64,000 bases of DNA from Natrinema mahii (GCA_000690595.2 JHUT02000002.1:62001-126000), one strand, 5' to 3'. Numbered from the stretch's first letter, positions 37,174-47,007 are shown. Program-made: numbers and translations. Notes: generated by a model from the sequence alone, not told the origin.

Positions 37174-39624
37174 TTACTGGCCGTCGCCGTCCGCGGGCGC
37201 GTCGGGTTCGACGTTCGCGAGTCGCATCGCGTTGCCGGTGACCCCGAGGCTCATCCCCATGTCGCCGACGACGACCGCCAGCGCGACGCTGACGAGCCCC
37301 AGCGGCACGCCAAGCGCGAGCAGAGCCTTCACGCCGAGGCTCGCCCAGACGTTCTGCCGGATGACGCCGTTTGCCGTGTGAGACAGGTCGTACAGGTACG
37401 GCAGCTTCCCGATGTCGTCGCCCATCAACGCGATGTCGGCCGTCTCGAGGGCGGTGTCGGTGCCGGCCGCCCCCATCGCGACGCCGACCTCGGCGGTCGC
37501 CAGCGCGGGCGCGTCGTTGATGCCGTCGCCGACCATCGCCACGTCGCCGTATTGCTCCTGAAGGTCGGCCACGGCGTCGACCTTCTCGTCGGGGAGGAGT
37601 TCGGCGCGGTACTCGTCGACGCCGACTTCCTCGGCGATCGCCCGCGCCGTCCCCTCGTTGTCCCCGGTCAGCATCACGACGCGCTCCACGCCGAGGTCGT
37701 GGAGCCGTTCGACCGCCCGCCCGGAGTCGGGCCGGACCTCGTCGGCGATCGCGATCGCGCCGAGCAGGTCGGTCTCCGTCCCGACGAGGACGACCGTCTT
37801 GCCCTCGCGCTCGAGCGCGGCGAGCGTGTCCGCGGCGACGGCCTCCTCGTCGGCCTCGAGTGCGCTCTCGGACGCGACGCCGCCGTCGGTCCGCGGATCC
37901 GACGCGCCGTCGGCGCGGGCCCGCGAGAGGTCGAAGCCCAACTCCTCGAACAGCGCGGGCTTGCCCGCGTAGTAGGTCTCGCCTTCGATCTCCCCGCGGA
38001 TCCCCCTGCCGGTGAGGCTCTCGAACCCCGTCGGATCGGGGAGGTCGCCCACGTTCGCCTCGTCAGCCCGCGCGAGGATCGCCGCGGCGATGGGGTGTTC
38101 GCTCCGTCGCTCCAGCCCGGCCGCGTAGCGAAGCAGCATCGCCTCGTCGGCTCCGTCGGCCTGGCTCGCGGTTTCACCGCTCGCCTCGTTCACGGCGCTG
38201 GGCGCCGTGCAGGGCACGACGTCGGTGACGGCGAGTTCGCCCTTCGTGAGCGTGCCGGTCTTGTCGAGGGCGACGGCGTCGACCTCGCCCATCGCCTCGA
38301 GATGCGTGCCGCCCTTGATCAGGACGCCGTTTCGCGCGGCGCTTGTGACCCCCGAGACCACCGAGACGGGCGTCGAGATGACGAACGCACAGGGACAGGC
38401 GATCACCAGCAGCGTGAGCCCGCGGACGAACCACGTCCCCCAGTCGCCGGCGAAGGCGATCTCGTAGCCGGCGATCCCCGCGGTGACGGTGTCGCCGATG
38501 AGAAGCGGCGGTACGGCGGCGGTCAGGATCGCCAGCACGACCACGACGGGCGTGTAGTAGCCCGCGAACCGGTCGACGAACTGCTCGGTTTCCGTCTTCT
38601 CGGCCTGTGCGCCCTGGACCATCTCGATGATCCGAGACAGCGTCGAGTCGCCCGCCGTCGAGGTGACCTCGACCTCGAGGTAGCCGCCCTCAGTGATCGT
38701 CCCGGCGTACACCTCGTCGCCGGGCGACTTGTCCACGGGGACGCTCTCGCCGGTGATCGGCGACTCGTCGACCGCGCTCTCGCCCTCGCGGACCGTCCCG
38801 TCGAGCGGGATCTTGTCGCCGGGTCGGACGACGACGGTCTCGCCGACCGCCACGTCGTCCGCGTCGACAGTTACCTCCTCGCCGTCGCGCTTGACGGTGG
38901 CTTCGTCCGGCGAGAGTTCCATCAGTTCGCGCAGGGAGTCCCGCGCCCGGTCCATCGCGTAGTCCTCAAGCAGTTCGGCGATGCTGAAAAGCACCGCGAG
39001 CGTCGCGGCCTCGACGAAGTAGCCGATGCCGGTCGCGGCGACGATCGCCGTCCCCATCAGGAGGTCGATGTCGAGACTCCGGTTTCGCGCGGAGTAGTAG
39101 CCGCTGCGGACGACGGGGATGCCGCTGACCGCGACCGCCCCGAGAAAGAGCAGATCCGCGACGTGGAGGGGATACTCGAGGACGCTCGCCACCGCGACGT
39201 TCCCGCCCGTCAGGAGGAACTCGAAGCCCAGCCCGAGCGTGACGAAGACCGCGCCGAGCCACGTCTTCTTCGCGCGCGGACTCGTCCAGACCTCCGAGGG
39301 CGGCGCGACGTCGACGCCGTCGCCGCTCGAGGCCGATTCCGTCGCCCCGTCGTCGGCCGTTCCCCCGGTGACCTCGTAGCCGGCGCCTTCGATCGCCGCG
39401 ACCACGTCGGCCTCGCTGGTCCGATCGCGATCGTACGTGACCGTGGCCGTCCCGACGGTCGGGTTGAGTTCGACGTCGACCACGCCGTCGACGCGCTCGA
39501 GGCTCTTGTCGACTTTCCCCGCACAGGACGGGCAGTCCATCTCGGGAACGGCGAGTCGGGCGGTCAACTCCCGTCGCTGCCCGCCCCCGTCCGTTTCCCG
39601 CGTCGCGTCCGAGTCAGTACTCAT
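37174..39624 (-). CDS. Heavy-metal P1B-type ATPase (Zn/Cd class, ZntA/CadA-like)
   Basis: 816 aa. Exports divalent soft metals using ATP. One N-terminal HMA domain with MDCPSCAGK (residues 29-37), TGES actuator loop, CPCAFVISTPVSVVSG membrane motif (Zn/Cd/Pb type rather than Cu), phosphorylation site DKTGTLT, SEHPIAAA, and hinge MVGDGINDAPAL. Hydrophobic segments number about eight. It is probably controlled by the HTH_10 regulator upstream and by a palindrome next to its TATA box. Confidence 0.94.
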   Translation of the reverse strand: MSTDSDATRETDGGGQRRELTARLAVPEMDCPSCAGKVDKSLERVDGVVDVELNPTVGTATVTYDRDRTSEADVVAAIEGAGYEVTGGTADDGATESASSGDGVDVAPPSEVWTSPRAKKTWLGAVFVTLGLGFEFLLTGGNVAVASVLEYPLHVADLLFLGAVAVSGIPVVRSGYYSARNRSLDIDLLMGTAIVAATGIGYFVEAATLAVLFSIAELLEDYAMDRARDSLRELMELSPDEATVKRDGEEVTVDADDVAVGETVVVRPGDKIPLDGTVREGESAVDESPITGESVPVDKSPGDEVYAGTITEGGYLEVEVTSTAGDSTLSRIIEMVQGAQAEKTETEQFVDRFAGYYTPVVVVLAILTAAVPPLLIGDTVTAGIAGYEIAFAGDWGTWFVRGLTLLVIACPCAFVISTPVSVVSGVTSAARNGVLIKGGTHLEAMGEVDAVALDKTGTLTKGELAVTDVVPCTAPSAVNEASGETASQADGADEAMLLRYAAGLERRSEHPIAAAILARADEANVGDLPDPTGFESLTGRGIRGEIEGETYYAGKPALFEELGFDLSRARADGASDPRTDGGVASESALEADEEAVAADTLAALEREGKTVVLVGTETDLLGAIAIADEVRPDSGRAVERLHDLGVERVVMLTGDNEGTARAIAEEVGVDEYRAELLPDEKVDAVADLQEQYGDVAMVGDGINDAPALATAEVGVAMGAAGTDTALETADIALMGDDIGKLPYLYDLSHTANGVIRQNVWASLGVKALLALGVPLGLVSVALAVVVGDMGMSLGVTGNAMRLANVEPDAPADGDGQ

Positions 39625-39648
39625 TACGTCGGGATAGGGGCGTCAGTT

Positions 39649-39675
39649 CGATAAGCCTTGGTTGGAATATTCCAA
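39649..39675 (-). promoter_or_regulatory. Metal-ATPase promoter with 14-base palindromic operator
   Basis: On the minus strand a TATA-like GGCTTATC (39651-39658 region) is 28 bases ahead of the ATPase ATG. Directly upstream of it, TTGGAATATTCCAA at 39662-39675 is a perfect 14-base palindrome, centred 44 bases ahead of the start codon, where archaeal regulators commonly bind near the BRE. It lies in the 64-base gap between the regulator stop and the ATPase start. Confidence 0.65.
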
Positions 39676-39688
39676 GAACCCGCGGCCG

Positions 39689-40444
39689 CTAGAGCGGCGT
39701 CGAGGGCCCGTCGGCGAATCGCTCGTCCGCGACGTACCCCTTGGCCAACCGTTCCTCGGCCCGGCGAAGCCGGTAGGTGAGCGTCGACCGGGGCACGTCG
39801 AGGTGATCGGCGAGGTCGCCGACGTCGACCGCCCGGGGCGACTCGTAGTAGCCGTGTTCGACCGCGGCCCGGAGCGCGGCCTCCTGTTCGGGGGCGAGGC
39901 CGCTCGCTTCGCCGTTCGCGTCACGCGTCGGTGCATCGGTCTCCGCCGTCGCCGCCCGGAGCATCTCCATCCGGGCGCTGTCGCCGATCGCCGCCTCGAG
40001 GGCGTCGAAAAAGGCCGCCGCGTTTCCCTCGCCGGAGTGGACGATCCGCCAGGTGTAGTGGCGTCCCTCGTGGCGCGTCTCGAACAGCAGGCCGTCGCCC
40101 AGGTGATCGCGGGCGATGTGGGGGACGGACGCACAGGTCGGCGTCCGCTCCCAGGTCGAGTAGAGAACGAGCGTGTCGTCGCCCCGCTCGAGGACCCGCG
40201 TGGTCTGGGTCGCGCCGCAGTCGTCGGTCGCCAGACAGTCCGCGTAGTAGTCGCTGTCGCGGAAGGCCGCCTCGATATCCGCGAGGGCCGCCGGCGTGCC
40301 GGTGGCGTGATCGACCCGCCAGAGGCGCTCGTCGGTGGCGTGCAGCGACAGCGAGCGGATCCGGGCGTCGGGGTGGTCGGCGAGCGCGTCCGCCACCCTG
40401 TTACAGCCGGGTTCGTACTCGAGGGCGAAGACGAACTCTCTCAT
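39689..40444 (-). CDS. HTH_10 (Bat-type) transcriptional regulator with Cys-rich sensor domain
   Basis: 251 aa, ATG at 40444. The last 65 residues are the bacterio-opsin-activator-type HTH_10 domain (LAPEQEAALRAAVEHGYYES, then VGDLADHLDVPRSTLTYRLR). Residues 1-150 are the domain usually found in front of it, with Cys in PGCNRV, CLATDDCGA and TCASV and several His, which could bind a metal. It sits directly upstream of the Zn/Cd-type ATPase in the same direction, so metal-dependent control is likely by context. Confidence 0.85.
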   Translation of the reverse strand: MREFVFALEYEPGCNRVADALADHPDARIRSLSLHATDERLWRVDHATGTPAALADIEAAFRDSDYYADCLATDDCGATQTTRVLERGDDTLVLYSTWERTPTCASVPHIARDHLGDGLLFETRHEGRHYTWRIVHSGEGNAAAFFDALEAAIGDSARMEMLRAATAETDAPTRDANGEASGLAPEQEAALRAAVEHGYYESPRAVDVGDLADHLDVPRSTLTYRLRRAEERLAKGYVADERFADGPSTPL

Positions 40445-40704
40445 TGCGCCGTCGTAGGCTCCCGCGGGGCAAAGCGTTGCTGGGTGCGAGGACGGCCGGG
40501 AGCGCGACTCGAACGAGTGCGAGAACCGCGCGATCCGGGGGAGAACAGGCGGTCGCCCAACGACGATCACGATCGAAGTGACCGAGAACTCGGGAGACGC
40601 GATGGGCTTCCGGCGCTTGCAAACCCAGCGAGACCGAAGGTACCGCTCTTTTGAAGAGTTTGCCGAGGGCCGTCTTCGGCGGTCCGCAGAGTGAAATTTC
40701 GCTC

Positions 40705-41850
40705 CTATTCGTCCAGCAGTTCCCGCGCGATGACGTTCTTCTGGATCTCGGTGGTCCCCTCGTAGATCTGCGTGATCTTCGAGTCGCGGTAGAACCGCTC
40801 GACGGGGAAGTCGTTGACGTAGCCGGCACCGCCGTGGATCTGGACGGCCTCGTTGGCGACGTCGACGGCGACGCGGGAGGCGTACTCCTTGGCCATCGAG
40901 GCGAGCTTGGTGATGTCGTTGCCCTGGTCGACGTTCCAGGCGGCCTTGTAGGTCAGGTTGCGTGCGGCCTCGGTCTCGGTGGCCATCTCCGCGAGTTTGT
41001 GCTGGATGGCCTGGAACTCCGAGATGGACTGCCCGAACTGCTCGCGGTCCTGTGCGTACTCGCGGGCGGCCTCGAGCGCGCCCTTGGCGATACCGAGTCC
41101 CTGCGCGGCGACGCCGGTCCGGGTGGCGTCGAAGAACTGCATCTGCTGGAGGAAGGCGGCGTCCTCGTCGCCGACGAGGTTCTCCTCGGGGACGCGGACG
41201 TCGTCGAGGATGAGTTCGGCAGTGTCGGAGGCCCGGATGCCGAGCTTGCCGGTGATCTTGTCGGCGGAGAACCCGTCGCGGTCGGACTCGACGATGATCT
41301 GGCTGAAGCCGCCGTAGCGGCTGTCTGCGTCGGGGTCGGTCTTACAGAGGACGACGAAGTAGTCGCCGACCGAGCCGTTGGTGATCCACATCTTGTTGCC
41401 GTTGATCACCCACTCGTCGCCGTCCTTCTCGGCGCGGGTCGACACGGAGGAGACGTCCGACCCGGTGTCGGGCTCGGAGATGGCCGCGCCCGAGATCTTC
41501 TCGCCGGTCGCGACGGGCTCGAGGTAACGCTCTTTCTGGTCTTCGGTCCCGAACTCGCTGATGGCCTCGGTCCCGAACGAGCAGGCCATGATCGACAGCG
41601 CGATGCCGGGATCGTAGGAGAACAGTTCCTCGGCGATGAGCGCCGACTCGAGGGTGGAGTAGCCGGCCCCACCGTACTCCATCGGGATCGACGTGCCGAC
41701 CAGTCCCATCTCGGCGGCCTTGTCGACGATCTCGTGGGGGAACTTCTCTTCGGTGTCGTACTCCTCGGCGTGGGGCACGATCTCGTTCTCGGCGAACCGG
41801 CGAACTTCGTCGCGGATCTGCTCCTGTTCTTCGTTGAGTCCGAATTCCAT
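40705..41850 (-). CDS. Acyl-CoA dehydrogenase
   Basis: 381 aa, family length. FAD-linked first step of beta-oxidation. Substrate/flavin block AAISEPDTGSDVSS, WITNGSVGD, and catalytic Glu in ITQIYEGTTEIQ. It is divergent from the bifunctional dehydrogenase/hydratase gene at 41966, sharing a 115-base promoter region, so the two are probably used in the same pathway. Chain-length preference cannot be read. Confidence 0.95.
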   Translation of the reverse strand: MEFGLNEEQEQIRDEVRRFAENEIVPHAEEYDTEEKFPHEIVDKAAEMGLVGTSIPMEYGGAGYSTLESALIAEELFSYDPGIALSIMACSFGTEAISEFGTEDQKERYLEPVATGEKISGAAISEPDTGSDVSSVSTRAEKDGDEWVINGNKMWITNGSVGDYFVVLCKTDPDADSRYGGFSQIIVESDRDGFSADKITGKLGIRASDTAELILDDVRVPEENLVGDEDAAFLQQMQFFDATRTGVAAQGLGIAKGALEAAREYAQDREQFGQSISEFQAIQHKLAEMATETEAARNLTYKAAWNVDQGNDITKLASMAKEYASRVAVDVANEAVQIHGGAGYVNDFPVERFYRDSKITQIYEGTTEIQKNVIARELLDE

Positions 41851-41965
41851 GAACGACCCTTACGATCGGAACGGTAAAGAGCTTTGTAACCGATAGTAAA
41901 CCAAACTCTAGTTCCCATTAAGTGAGAGGGAAACGTTGAAACGGGTCCGAATAGGATTTTCGAGC

Positions 41966-43939
41966 ATGCAACTCGAGGACATCAACACCATCACAGTTCT
42001 GGGTGCGGGCAACATGGGTCACGGTATCGCGGAGGTCGCCGCGATGGCCGGCTACGACGTGAACATGCGCGACATCAAAGAGGAGTTCGTCCAGAACGGC
42101 TACGAGCAGATCGAGTGGTCGCTTGACAAACTCGCCGAGAACGACCGGCTCAGCGACGAGGAGGCCGAGGCCGCCAAGGAGCGGGTGACGCCGCTGGTCG
42201 ACATGGAGGAGGCCGTCGCGGACACGGACTTCGTCATCGAGGCGGTCCCCGAGCAGATGGGGATCAAGGAAGACGTCTACACCGACCTCGAGGCGGTCGC
42301 GCCCGACGACGCGATCTTCGCGACGAACACCTCGAGCCTCTCGATCACCGACCTCGCCGAGTTCACCGAGCGACCCGAGCGGTTCTGCGGGATGCACTTT
42401 TTCAACCCGCCGGTCCGGATGCAGCTGGTCGAAGTGATCTCGGGTGCCGACACTGCCGAGGAGACGCTCTCGGTGACGGAGGACCTCGCCGAGGACTTCG
42501 GCAAGACGGCCGTCCGGGTCCGCAAGGACTCGCCCGGGTTCATCGTCAACCGCATTCTGGTGCCGCTGATGAACGAGGCCGCGTGGCTCGTCAGCAACGA
42601 CGAGGCGACGATCGCCGAGATCGACTCGACGACGAAATACGACATGGGCCTGCCGATGGGTAGCTTCGAACTCGGCGACCAGGTCGGCAACGACGTCAGC
42701 TACCACGTTCTCGAGTACATGAACGAGGTGCTGGGCGAGGCCTACGAGCCAGCCCCGCTACTCGAGGAGAAAGTCGAGAACGAGGAACTGGGCAAGAAGA
42801 CCGGCAAGGGCTTCTACGACTACGAGGACGGCGACGGCGTCCAGATCCCGACCGACAAGGGATCGGAGTTCGTCGAGCAGCGCCTGCTCGCGACGATCGC
42901 CAACGAGGCCGCGAAGCTGATCGGCGGCGACGTCGCCCCGCCGGCGTCGATCGACGAGGCCGTCAAGCTCGGGGCCGGCTTCCCCGACGGCCCGGTCGCG
43001 CTGGTCGACGACTACGGCCTCGAGACGCTACACGAGACCCTCGAGGACGCCTACGAGGAGACGGGCCACGAGCGCTACGCGCCCGACGACTACCTCGCCG
43101 AGCGGGCCGCTGCCGGCGGCTTCTACGACGACGGCGACGACGCGTCGGGGGTCGACTTCGGAACGATCCGGCTCGAGTACCCCGCCGACTACGTCGGACA
43201 GATCGTCCTCGACCGTCCGCACCGGATGAACACCATCAGCGACGAACTCCTCGAGGAGCTCTCGGACGCGATCGACCACCTCGAGGACGACGACGAGGTG
43301 CGCGCGATCCTCGTCACCGGCGAGGGCGAGCAGGCCTTCTCCGCGGGCGCGGACGTCCAGAGTATGGCCGGCAGCGGTGCCGACCCGATCGAAGGACAGG
43401 AACTCTCGCGACTGGGCCAGCAGACGTTCGGCAAGCTCGAGGCCTGCGATCTGCCGGTCGTCGCCGGGATCGACGGCTTCTGTCTGGGCGGCGGGATGGA
43501 ACTGGCGACCTGCGCGGACCTCCGCGTGGCCAGCGAGCGCTCGGAGTTCGGCCAGCCCGAGATCGACCTCGGCCTCATTCCGGGCTGGGGCGGCACCCAG
43601 CGACTCAAGCACATCGTCGGCGAGGGCCGCGCGAAGGAGATCATCCTCACCGCCGAGCGCTACGACGCCGAGACGCTGGCCGACTACGGCTTCGTCAACG
43701 AAATCGTCGACAACGCCGACCTCGAGGACCGCGCCCTCGAACTGGCGACCGACCTCGCGGGCGGCCCGCCGATCGCCCAGAAGTTCACCAAGCGCGCGAT
43801 GCTGGCCGGCCGCGACGACACCGAGTCCGGCCTCGAGTACGAGGCCTCCGCGTTCGGGCACCTGATGGGAACCGACGACCTGATGGAGGGGATCACGGCC
43901 TTCATGGAGGATGAGGAGCCGGAATTCGAGGGACAGTAA
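41966..43939 (+). CDS. Bifunctional 3-hydroxyacyl-CoA dehydrogenase/enoyl-CoA hydratase
   Basis: 657 aa, ATG at 41966. Residues 1-390 are the dehydrogenase (NAD motif VLGAGNMGHGIAE, catalytic His in CGMHFFNPP and the Asn-rich C-terminal domain). Residues about 400-657 are a crotonase-fold hydratase (oxyanion block AFSAGADVQSM; Glu pair in ELATCADLR and QPEIDLGLIPGWGG). The order is reversed from bacterial FadB/FadJ and is the archaeal form. Steps two and three of beta-oxidation. Confidence 0.96.
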   Translation: MQLEDINTITVLGAGNMGHGIAEVAAMAGYDVNMRDIKEEFVQNGYEQIEWSLDKLAENDRLSDEEAEAAKERVTPLVDMEEAVADTDFVIEAVPEQMGIKEDVYTDLEAVAPDDAIFATNTSSLSITDLAEFTERPERFCGMHFFNPPVRMQLVEVISGADTAEETLSVTEDLAEDFGKTAVRVRKDSPGFIVNRILVPLMNEAAWLVSNDEATIAEIDSTTKYDMGLPMGSFELGDQVGNDVSYHVLEYMNEVLGEAYEPAPLLEEKVENEELGKKTGKGFYDYEDGDGVQIPTDKGSEFVEQRLLATIANEAAKLIGGDVAPPASIDEAVKLGAGFPDGPVALVDDYGLETLHETLEDAYEETGHERYAPDDYLAERAAAGGFYDDGDDASGVDFGTIRLEYPADYVGQIVLDRPHRMNTISDELLEELSDAIDHLEDDDEVRAILVTGEGEQAFSAGADVQSMAGSGADPIEGQELSRLGQQTFGKLEACDLPVVAGIDGFCLGGGMELATCADLRVASERSEFGQPEIDLGLIPGWGGTQRLKHIVGEGRAKEIILTAERYDAETLADYGFVNEIVDNADLEDRALELATDLAGGPPIAQKFTKRAMLAGRDDTESGLEYEASAFGHLMGTDDLMEGITAFMEDEEPEFEGQ

Positions 43940-44131
43940 GGCGACTCCCGTCGTAGCCGGCGGCCGATCAGCGACCATCCGCGCCGTCCCGGCTCGGACC
44001 GATCGATAGCGAATCCCCTATTTGCCCGCTATTGTTGTCTGATATTTGATTTCTGGTCGCGAGATTTATGACCCAGAGGTACCATGAGTGTCCCGTGGCT
44101 GTAACGATGAAGAGAACGGAGGGGTTCCCCT

Positions 44132-44704
44132 ATGAGTGACGGGCCATCGGTCCTCGTCGTCGACGACGAGGCGCGACTCGCGGACCTGTTCGCCGCGTGG
44201 CTCCAGACCGACTGGACCGTCGAAACGGCGTACGACGGAGAGGAAGCGCTCTCGAAAATGGCCGACTCCGTCGAGGTCGTCCTGCTGGACCGACGGATGC
44301 CGGGACTCTCCGGTGACGAAGTCCTCGAGCAGATCCGCGGCGACGGCTACGACTCCCGGGTCGTCATGGTAACGGCCGTCGATCCGGACTTCGACATCAT
44401 CGAGATGGGGTTCGACGACTACCTCGTCAAACCGGTCTCGAAGGACGAACTGGTCGACATGGTCGAAGACGTCGCCGGTCGCTCGGACTACGAGTCCGAC
44501 ATTCAGGAGTACTACGCGCTCGTCTCCAAGAAGGCACTGCTGGAGTCCGAGAAGGCCGACCGCGAACTCGCGGACAACGAGGAGTATCAGGATCTCCGTG
44601 ACCGCGTCGACAGCCTCGAGGAGCGGGTCGACGAGACGGTTTCGGGGATGTCCTCCCACGACGACTTCGTGGGCGCGTTCCAGGACCTCCAGTCCGAGAA
44701 CTAG
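44132..44704 (+). CDS. Response regulator with HalX domain
   Basis: 190 aa. Receiver domain 1-120: acidic pair VVDDEAR, phospho-acceptor Asp in VLLDRRMPG, Thr in MVTAVDP, Lys in YLVKPVSKD. The C-terminal 65 residues are the haloarchaeal HalX module (YYALVSKKALLESEKAD, coiled coil RDRVDSLEERVDETVS). No DNA-binding domain is seen; no kinase is adjacent. The GGAGGGG ribosome site overlaps an AGGGG/CCCCT inverted repeat just ahead of the start. Confidence 0.92.
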   Translation: MSDGPSVLVVDDEARLADLFAAWLQTDWTVETAYDGEEALSKMADSVEVVLLDRRMPGLSGDEVLEQIRGDGYDSRVVMVTAVDPDFDIIEMGFDDYLVKPVSKDELVDMVEDVAGRSDYESDIQEYYALVSKKALLESEKADRELADNEEYQDLRDRVDSLEERVDETVSGMSSHDDFVGAFQDLQSEN

Positions 44705-44776
44705 GTCTCGAATCCGAATCGAGCCCCCTCCGCTCTCGCTCGTGGTGACCGTTCGTCCATTCGGGTAGCTGTTGCC

Positions 44777-45928
44777 TTACTCCGCCTGTCCGTAGATCAG
44801 ATTGCGCTGGATCTCGTTGGCGCCCTCGTAGATGACGGGGATCCTGGCGTCGCGGTAGACGCGGGCGATCCGTCGTTCGTCGAGAACCGATCGGCCGCCG
44901 TGGAACTGCATGCCCTGTTCCGCGACGTCGACGGCCGTCTCGGTCGCCTTCGTCTTCGCCATCGCCGCCCAGTAGCCCGCGTTGTCCTCCTCGGCCACCT
45001 TCTCGCGGGCGCGCCAGACGAGGGTCCGGGCGCTCTCGAACTCGAGCAGCATGTCCGCGAGGCCGTGCTGGACGCTCTGGAAGTCACTGATCGTCTTGCC
45101 GAACTCCTCGCGGCCGTGGGTAAAGTCCCAGGCCTCCTCGATCGCGGCCGCGGCGATACCCAGCCCGTGGCCGGCGACGGCCACGCGGCCGTGGTTGAAG
45201 AAATCAGCCAGCAGCATGAAGCCGTCACCCTCCGCGCCGATCATGTTCTCGGCGGGGACCCGGCAGTCGTCGAATTCGATGTGGGCCTGCTTCGAGGCCC
45301 GCATCGCCATCTTCTCGGGGATGTGTTCGGCCTCGTAGCCGTCGGTGTCGGTCGGGACGATGAACATCGAGTGGTTGCCGTAGCGATTGTCCTCGTCGTC
45401 GCCGGTGCGGGCGTAGAGGGTGATCCAGTCGGCCTCGACGCCGTTACCGATCCAGTACTTCTCGCCGTTGATGACGTACTCGTCGCCGTCTCGCTCTGCC
45501 GTGGTCTGCATCCCGGCGAGGTCGCTGCCGGTGTCGGGTTCCGAGACGGCGAGCCCGGAGCGTTGCTCGCCTTCCGCGACCGGGCGGATGTACTCCTCGC
45601 ACTGCTCGTCGGTGCCGTGTTCGTAGGTGATCTCGCAGCCGAAACTGGCGAGTTGCAGCGTCAGCGCGATCCCCGCGTCCGCCCGGTAGAACTCCTCCGT
45701 CATCGCGAGCAGCTGGGCCAGGTCCAGCCCCCGCCCGCCCCACTCCTCGGGGATGTCCTGTGCCACGAGGTTCGCCTCGCGACCCGCCTCGAGGATCTCC
45801 TCGGGATACTCGCCGGACTGGAAGTACTCCTGGGCGTTGGGTTCGATGTGTTCTCTGGCGAACTCGCGGGCCTCGGCTTTGATCTCGCGTGCGTGCTCGG
45901 GGACGATGTCGTCGTCGAGTAGTTCCAT
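44777..45928 (-). CDS. Acyl-CoA dehydrogenase
   Basis: 383 aa. Same family as the gene at 40705 but clearly distinct: SGLAVSEPDTGSDLAG flavin block, YWIGNGVEADW, catalytic Glu in IPVIYEGANEIQ. Stand-alone gene convergent with the HalX regulator. Substrate unknown. Confidence 0.95.
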   Translation of the reverse strand: MELLDDDIVPEHAREIKAEAREFAREHIEPNAQEYFQSGEYPEEILEAGREANLVAQDIPEEWGGRGLDLAQLLAMTEEFYRADAGIALTLQLASFGCEITYEHGTDEQCEEYIRPVAEGEQRSGLAVSEPDTGSDLAGMQTTAERDGDEYVINGEKYWIGNGVEADWITLYARTGDDEDNRYGNHSMFIVPTDTDGYEAEHIPEKMAMRASKQAHIEFDDCRVPAENMIGAEGDGFMLLADFFNHGRVAVAGHGLGIAAAAIEEAWDFTHGREEFGKTISDFQSVQHGLADMLLEFESARTLVWRAREKVAEEDNAGYWAAMAKTKATETAVDVAEQGMQFHGGRSVLDERRIARVYRDARIPVIYEGANEIQRNLIYGQAE

Positions 45929-46038
45929 ATCTCATTGTACGCTCGCACGGAGGAAATAGCCGCGGGCGAATATTGCAACCTGAGAGCGGTGCGGCCGCCC
46001 CCGATTCGCGGTCGGAAGCGACGCTTTCGACCGGTCGC

Positions 46039-46515
46039 CTACCCGAACGTTTGCGCCAGGTCCTCGACCGAGTCGGCCGCGGCCGCGTGGGCCGCAAGCA
46101 GCCGGCGATCCCAGACGAGATCGGCAAGCAGGTGGGCATAGAGGACCGCGCCAGTGACGACCGCGAGCGGAACGCTCGCCAGCGCGAGCGCGGGAACCGC
46201 GAGGCCGGCGATCGCAACGTGGCTCAACAGCCGCGAGAGGATCCCCACGTCGCCGGGGTCGAAGATTTCGGACTGGTCTGCGAGCGTCGCGCGCGGATGG
46301 GAGAGACAGAACCGAACGGCGTCCCAGCGACCGGTCTTGAGCCGGGCGATCAGGAAGTGATCGAGATCGATCAGGACGCCGACGGCGGTGCCGTAGGCGA
46401 CGACCGCCGCGGCCGGGATCGGTTCGCCGAGCAGGGTAACCCGCGGCAGGAGGACGGCCGCCGCTCCGGCGACGACCAGCGAGATCGCTGCGTGGTGTTT
46501 CGAGTAGATCGGCTC
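46039..46515 (-). pseudogene. Membrane protein gene with no usable start codon
   Basis: The frame from 46515 down to 46039 encodes about 158 residues that look like one membrane protein: hydrophobic stretches (HHAAISLVVAGAAAVLLPR, AAAVVAYGTAVGVL), IDLDHFLIARLKTGRWD, FDPGDVGILSRLLSH, then two more helices. It opens straight after a TGA, and there is no ATG, GTG or TTG in frame until 46248, which would drop the conserved half. The bases GTGAGAGCCG at the head would read GTG-GAG-CCG if one A were absent, so a one-base insertion at the start is a fair reading. Family: haloarchaeal, LexA-binding/DUF457-like at a guess. Confidence 0.55.
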
Positions 46516-46632
46516 TCACCTACGGACGGGGACCACGCCGTCCCACTAAACCGTCCCGCCGGTTCTCGTGCGAGGGTCGCGGTTGCCGATCCCACCGGTT
46601 TCGATTCGGACCGCCCACACGGCGACTCGAGG

Positions 46633-47007
46633 CTAGCCCGCAAAGCCCGAGAGCGACCACTCCTCGTCGCCGTCCTCGTCGGCGATGCTGGGCGCGCTCA
46701 CGAGGACGAACGCGCTCTCGCGGTCCCCGTTGCGGATCTGGCGGGTCGATTCGGGCGGGAGCCACAGGGCGTCGCCGGCCTCCATCGCCACGGGGTCGTC
46801 GTCGACGACGACCGTCGCCGCCCCCTCGATGAGGACGTAGACCTCCTCGTGGTCGTTGTCGGTGTGGTCGTGGGGCTTGCTGTTCCAGCCGGGATCGCAC
46901 CGCGCGACCGTGACCCCGACCTGCTCGGTCTCGAGCGGATCGCTGAGAAAGTGCATCGCGCTCGAGACTTCCTCGACCTCCTCGTAGTTGACCTTCCGGT
47001 ATGTCAT
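46633..47007 (-). CDS. Cupin-domain protein
   Basis: 124 aa single cupin barrel. Metal-binding motif HDHTDNDHEEVYVLIEG (two His, Glu) and the second motif around PPESTRQIRNG, where the usual His is absent. Many relatives are small dioxygenases or sugar isomerases; the ligand is unknown. Confidence 0.9.
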   Translation of the reverse strand: MTYRKVNYEEVEEVSSAMHFLSDPLETEQVGVTVARCDPGWNSKPHDHTDNDHEEVYVLIEGAATVVVDDDPVAMEAGDALWLPPESTRQIRNGDRESAFVLVSAPSIADEDGDEEWSLSGFAG

